Source: Modicisalibacter sp049808615
GTDB lineage: Bacteria; Pseudomonadota; Gammaproteobacteria; Pseudomonadales; Halomonadaceae
Length of the DNA stretch: 64,000 bases
Assembly (NCBI RefSeq): GCF_049808615.1
Contig: NZ_JBNCAN010000004.1
Span: 62,001 to 126,000 of the forward strand
Direction of reading: 5' to 3'
Shown here one piece after another: positions 63,227-64,000 of the stretch. The translations under genes were made by a program, and so were the position numbers. Every line of letters starts with the position of its first letter. Position 1 is the first letter of the stretch. Below the pieces are notes generated by a model that was not told where the DNA came from, did not search any database, and saw nothing but the letters and a program-made list of their open reading frames with translations.

Positions 63227-64000
63227 TCAGGCTGATTCATCGATCGATAGAGCGCCCCTGGCCAAGCGACGACGCGCCTCGGGACCCTCGAGAACGGTGA
63301 TCAATCGCGCCAGGAAGGCCTCGCAACTGGCGATTTGCTCGCGAGTGACGAACTCATCGGGTTGATGGCCCTGGGCCATGCTGCCGGGACCACACACCAA
63401 GGCGGGAATACCCAGTTCATCTTGAAAGAGCCCGCCCTCGGTGCCGAAGCCAATGCGCTCCCGGGTCTGGTCGTCAAGCAGTGCCAGGATGAACTCCACC
63501 AAGGCGTCGTCGTCCGCCATGGACAGCCCCGGATAGTCACTGAGACGCTCCAGGCGAATACCGGCTTCGGCATGTCCTTTTTGCATCTGCGCTTCGAGAT
63601 TTGCCGCCAGGCCCATCAGTTCGCCCAGTAGTGCTTCTGGATCGTCCTCGGGAACGTTACGAATCTCCAGATCAAGATGGCAATCCTGGGGCACGATGTT
63701 CAGTGCTGTTCCGCCCTGAATGACCCCCACTTGCAGCGTGGTATGAGGAATTGCGAAACGCTCGTCGAAGGGGCCTTCAGCAGCCTTCTGTACAGCCTTT
63801 TCCTCGACCCAGCTTATCAATCGAGCAGCGACATGAATGGCATTGACGCCCTCCGGCGCCATGCCGGAATGACAGGCCTTGCCCCGCAAGTGCAGACGCA
63901 CGGCAAGCTTGCCCTTATGAGTCGTGGCCAGACGCATGGAAGTAGGTTCGCCGACCAGACAGGCCGCCGGCCGAACCGGTTGCTGGGCCAGATCGGCGAG
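63227..64000 (-). CDS. M20-family deacylase (ArgE/acetylornithine deacetylase-like), 5' end outside window
   Basis: The frame is open to the window edge and stops at 63227, giving 257 residues of the C-terminal part. VGEPTSMRLATTHKG and VRLHLRGKACHSGMAPEGVNAIHVAARLI form the dimerisation domain; GFGTEGGLFQDELG and GPGSMAQGHQPDEFV carry late metal and substrate residues (His in GHQPDE). Relatives remove acyl groups from N-acyl amino acids. The N-terminal metal site is not visible. Confidence 0.88.
   Translation of the reverse strand, partial: LADLAQQPVRPAACLVGEPTSMRLATTHKGKLAVRLHLRGKACHSGMAPEGVNAIHVAARLISWVEEKAVQKAAEGPFDERFAIPHTTLQVGVIQGGTALNIVPQDCHLDLEIRNVPEDDPEALLGELMGLAANLEAQMQKGHAEAGIRLERLSDYPGLSMADDDALVEFILALLDDQTRERIGFGTEGGLFQDELGIPALVCGPGSMAQGHQPDEFVTREQIASCEAFLARLITVLEGPEARRRLARGALSIDESA

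Overview
The window reads as the chromosome of a GC-rich, aerobic gammaproteobacterium, most probably a member of the Halomonadaceae (Halomonas-like). This rests on the gene repertoire: a caa3/aa3 oxidase cluster with SURF1, DUF2909 and DUF2970 partners, a RegB/RegA redox pair, acetoacetyl-CoA synthetase, SLC13/DASS and Liv transporters, and N-methyl-amine/betaine-type catabolism. Taxonomy was not tested by search.

Layout. 1-9.4 kb: the end of an unidentified gene, a hairpin-rich spacer, acylphosphatase, leucine dehydrogenase, a YihY-type membrane protein, an O-antigen-ligase-like protein, a bifunctional NMN adenylyltransferase/Nudix protein, a HypT-like LysR regulator, cardiolipin synthase and class I fumarase. 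9.5-14.4 kb: a complete branched-chain amino-acid ABC importer (livKHMGF), with a hairpin after livK. 14.7-18.2 kb: DNA repair genes nei and uvrB behind an OsmC protein and a small metal-binding-domain-like protein without its CxxC. 18.5-22.4 kb: ygfZ, a TatD hydrolase, mscL with a zinc-ribbon tail, prfC. 22.7-29.6 kb: a small ORF with a beta-helix protein, regB/regA, an inositol-phosphatase family protein, grxA, a DUF1338-like protein and an MFS transporter. 30-37.2 kb: aacS, an acyltransferase, a LysM/degenerate-LytM lipoprotein, an OmpA lipoprotein with thrombospondin type 3 repeats, a DUF2489 protein and a DASS transporter. 37.3-45.4 kb: the cytochrome c oxidase structural and assembly cluster (ctaC-ctaD-ctaG-ctaE, then surf1, a thioredoxin-fold CxxxC protein, ctaA, ctaB). 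45.7-47.2 kb: a possible phasin and an LrgA/LrgB pair.

47.4-54.9 kb is a compact integrated element in the 3' half of tRNA-Pro(GGG). It is bounded by a 46-bp direct repeat and carries a tyrosine integrase, an unknown helical protein, an AlpA-like DNA-binding protein, a small coupled protein, a primase-helicase, and on the opposite strand a terminase-small-subunit-like protein and a lipoprotein. It has no capsid or tail genes. This gene set fits a phage satellite (PICI/P4-like) better than a prophage. Its most unusual part is 48.67-49.40 kb. There two different iteron-like arrays, one inside the 3' end of the replication gene and one inside the remnant of a different (DUF3631-like) replication gene, are each followed by the same conserved 55-bp segment and the same 39-bp hairpin repeat. 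I read this as a replication origin module duplicated or swapped together with the end of the rep gene.

55-64 kb: an isochorismatase-family hydrolase, an unknown membrane protein, then a catabolic cluster (flavin/Fe-S demethylase-like oxidoreductase, a 16-codon ORF, an APC permease, a PuuC-like aldehyde dehydrogenase and a LysR regulator), and the 3' part of an M20 deacylase that runs off the window. Everything here is inferred from sequence reading; no database search was run.
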